Origin: Chloroflexota bacterium
GTDB taxonomy: Bacteria; Chloroflexota; Limnocylindria; Limnocylindrales; CSP1-4
Direction of reading: 5' to 3'
Length of the DNA: 6,374 nt
Assembly (NCBI GenBank): GCA_003158495.1
Contig: PMJT01000130.1
Location: 1-6,374 of the forward strand
The position numbers and the translations under genes are program-made. The stretch's first letter is position 1, and each line of letters begins with the position of its first letter. A model generated the notes under the pieces. It ran no database searches. It saw nothing but the letters and a program-made list of their open reading frames with translations, and was not told the origin of the DNA. This document shows, in pieces, positions 5,267 to 6,374 of this stretch.

Positions 5267-5420
5267 CAACGTAGCGCGGCGACAGGCCCCTCGTCGGTAT
5301 GTGGGCTTCCGACCTGTCGCCCGCCACGTCCCCAAGTCCGGTAGAACCGGACCTTGCCCGGAAGACCGGGTTTTCCCTATCCTCCGACCGACCGATCGGT
5401 CCGTCAGTTCCGATCGGCTG
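5242..5420 (-). ncRNA. Candidate structured RNA or 5' leader, no family recognised
   Basis: Read on the minus strand, four hairpins follow one another closely. First, 5370-5357: CCCGG/CCGGG with loop TCTT. Second, 5356-5333: CAA plus GTCCGG paired with CCGGAC plus TTG, with loop TTCTA and one bulged G. Third, 5321-5278: perfect 9-bp GGCGACAGG/CCTGTCGCC, with an inner TCGG/CCGA helix, a 7-nt one-sided bulge and an 11-nt apical loop; its base may extend through further pairs to ACGT/ACGT. Fourth, the terminator at 5266-5242. Nothing here looks coding. The 5' boundary is a guess based on a -10-like hexamer at 5431-5426. It could be a leader of the gene at 5189 or a free small RNA ended by the terminator. 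I compared it by eye with 6S, SRP, RNase P, tmRNA and common riboswitch cores and saw no match. Confidence 0.5.
5386..5417. promoter_or_regulatory. 20-bp near-perfect palindrome with a second core copy: candidate operator
   Basis: 5386-5405 is GAC, C, a 12-bp perfect palindrome GACCGATCGGTC, C, GTC: symmetric except for the one C/C position. Its 8-bp core CCGATCGG (5392-5399) recurs at 5410-5417, with centres 18 bp apart. The size and symmetry resemble binding sites of TetR-type or similar dimeric repressors. It lies just downstream of the -10-like hexamer on the minus strand, a good position for repression of the RNA/leader transcript. No regulator gene is in the window. Confidence 0.5.
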
Positions 5421-5425
5421 TCACC

Positions 5426-5431
5426 AATCTA
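5426..5431 (-). promoter_or_regulatory. Possible -10 element for the structured RNA/leader
   Basis: The minus strand reads TAGATT, four of six matches to the sigma-70 -10 consensus. It would place a start near 5419, just before the palindrome and hairpins. No clear -35 lies upstream, so this is a weak call. Confidence 0.25.
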
Positions 5432-5531
5432 TTCGCGGGTTTCGGGGGAGCGGATCACCGGCCCGGCAAAATCGTCGAGCAACCGTGCACAGTCGACTTT
5501 GATCACGGCGTACGCCCGGCCGTCTGCCCGC

Positions 5532-6374
5532 TCAGTGGCGGAAGTGGCGCCGCCCTGTGAAGACCATGGCCATGTGGTGCCGGTCTGCCACCTCGATCGC
5601 CATCTCGTCGCGGATCGAGCCGCCTGGCTGGATGATCGCCGTGACGCCGGCCTGCGCCGCGATCTGGATTCCGTCCGGGAACGGGAAATAGGCGTCGCTG
5701 GCCATGACCGAGAGCCTGGCTCGGTCGCCGGCCCGCCGCAGCGCGATTTCGACGGACGTCTGGCGGCTGGCCTGGGCCGCGCCGATGCCGACCGTGGCAC
5801 CGCCGCGGGCGAGGATGATCGCGTTCGACCGGACGTGGCGCACCGCCCGCCAGGCGAAGAGCAGGTCCGTCAGTTCCTCGAGCGTGGGTCGCCGCTTTGT
5901 CACCACCTGGAGCTGCGTCTTGTCGAGCCCCAGCTCGTCCTTCGTCTCCACCAGCAGGCCGCCGGCGATGCGCTTGAAGTTCAGGTTCGCGATGCCGTAG
6001 TCGCGCGGTCCTTCGATTGGGTTCGGCGGCACGGCGAGCAGCGCGATGTGCGGCTTCTGGGCCAGGATGCCAATCGCCGACTGGCTATACGACGGCGCGA
6101 CCACGGCCTCGTACGAATTGGCTGCGATTTCTCGCGCGGTGGCGCCGTCCAGTTCGCGGTTGACGCCGACTATCCCCCCGAAGCACGAGACGGAATCCGT
6201 GTCCAGCGCTTTGCGGCACGCCTCCACCAGCTCCTCGGCGGAGGCCAGCCCGACCGGGTCCGTGTGCTTGACGATCGTGACGGTAGGCGCGGTGAAGTCC
6301 GCCGCGATGGCATAGGCCGCGTCCAGGTCCAGCAGGTCGTTGAACGACGGCCGCGAACCCTGCAGCTGAGTGGC
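5532..6374 (-). CDS. purH: Bifunctional purine biosynthesis protein PurH, C-terminal AICAR transformylase part (N-terminus beyond window)
   Basis: 280 C-terminal residues out of the usual 510-530. This half transfers the formyl group of 10-formyltetrahydrofolate to AICAR; the missing N-terminal half would be the IMP cyclohydrolase that closes the ring, together the last two steps to IMP. Counting from the right edge: QLQG (3-6), IVKHTDPVGLA (34-44) with the catalytic Lys36-His37 pair, CFGGIVGVNRELD (64-76), AVVAPSYSQSA (90-100), RSNAIILA (182-189), TVGIGAAQASR (194-204), MASDAYFPFPDG (224-235), IIQPGGSIRDE (247-257), and the canonical ending FTGRRHFRH (272-280). Many bacteria have KHTNPCG where this protein has KHTDPVG; the human enzyme also lacks that Cys (KHVSPAG), so activity should be unaffected. 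An internal GTG at 6227 is not the start. The stop at 5532 is followed by the non-coding block and the terminator at 5242-5266. Confidence 0.96.
   Translation of the reverse strand, partial: ATQLQGSRPSFNDLLDLDAAYAIAADFTAPTVTIVKHTDPVGLASAEELVEACRKALDTDSVSCFGGIVGVNRELDGATAREIAANSYEAVVAPSYSQSAIGILAQKPHIALLAVPPNPIEGPRDYGIANLNFKRIAGGLLVETKDELGLDKTQLQVVTKRRPTLEELTDLLFAWRAVRHVRSNAIILARGGATVGIGAAQASRQTSVEIALRRAGDRARLSVMASDAYFPFPDGIQIAAQAGVTAIIQPGGSIRDEMAIEVADRHHMAMVFTGRRHFRH

Noticed and set aside
5278..5321. SRP RNA resemblance: CAGGTCGGAAG in the third hairpin recalls the SRP helix 8 loop.
   Set aside because: The matching AGCAG side of the SRP symmetric loop is absent and the apical loop is not a GGAA tetraloop in the required position.
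5190..5327. N-terminal extension of the membrane-anchored protein by 46 residues.
   Set aside because: It would be translated from the third hairpin and the terminator; the ATG at 5189 has a ribosome binding site and directly precedes the membrane segment.

Overview
This is a GC-rich bacterial chromosome segment (about 70% GC by eye). It has tightly packed housekeeping genes, a translationally coupled gene pair, one probable leaderless start and long alanine/proline-rich stretches. No mobile element, CRISPR array, rRNA or tRNA is visible. The lineage cannot be fixed from the sequence. The gene style would fit a GC-rich Chloroflexota- or Actinomycetota-like genome, but that is a guess.

Layout, left to right. 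(1) Positions 1-273, minus strand: the 5' part of nuoA (complex I subunit A), which runs off the left edge and presumably starts a nuo operon. (2) Positions 274-988: a long non-coding gap with a weak promoter candidate for nuoA, degenerate G-rich repeats and a 15-bp palindrome. (3) Positions 989-3573, minus strand: a two-gene unit joined by an ATGA stop/start overlap. The first gene (2257-3573) encodes a protein resembling GT-A-fold nucleotidyltransferases, with a repeat-built linker and an unrecognised C-terminal half. The second (989-2260) encodes a MidA/NDUFAF7-family SAM-dependent methyltransferase. (4) Positions 3654-4262, plus strand: folK, divergent from the pair. (5) Positions 4347-5189, minus strand: an exported or membrane-anchored protein with PepSY-like modules, convergent with folK. 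(6) Positions 5190-5531: a structured non-coding block on the minus strand, with four consecutive hairpins, the last an intrinsic terminator, preceded by a 20-bp near-palindrome. (7) Positions 5532-6374, minus strand: the C-terminal AICAR transformylase half of purH, cut by the right edge.

Functional links. The methyltransferase family includes NDUFAF7, which modifies a complex I subunit, and here it lies upstream of nuoA on the same strand. FolK and PurH both belong to folate and one-carbon metabolism, but they are on opposite strands and not in one operon. The best candidate for something undescribed is the block at about 5242-5420. It could be the leader (attenuator or riboswitch-like) of the 4347-5189 gene, or a small RNA ending at its own terminator. 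I could not match it to a known RNA family by eye.
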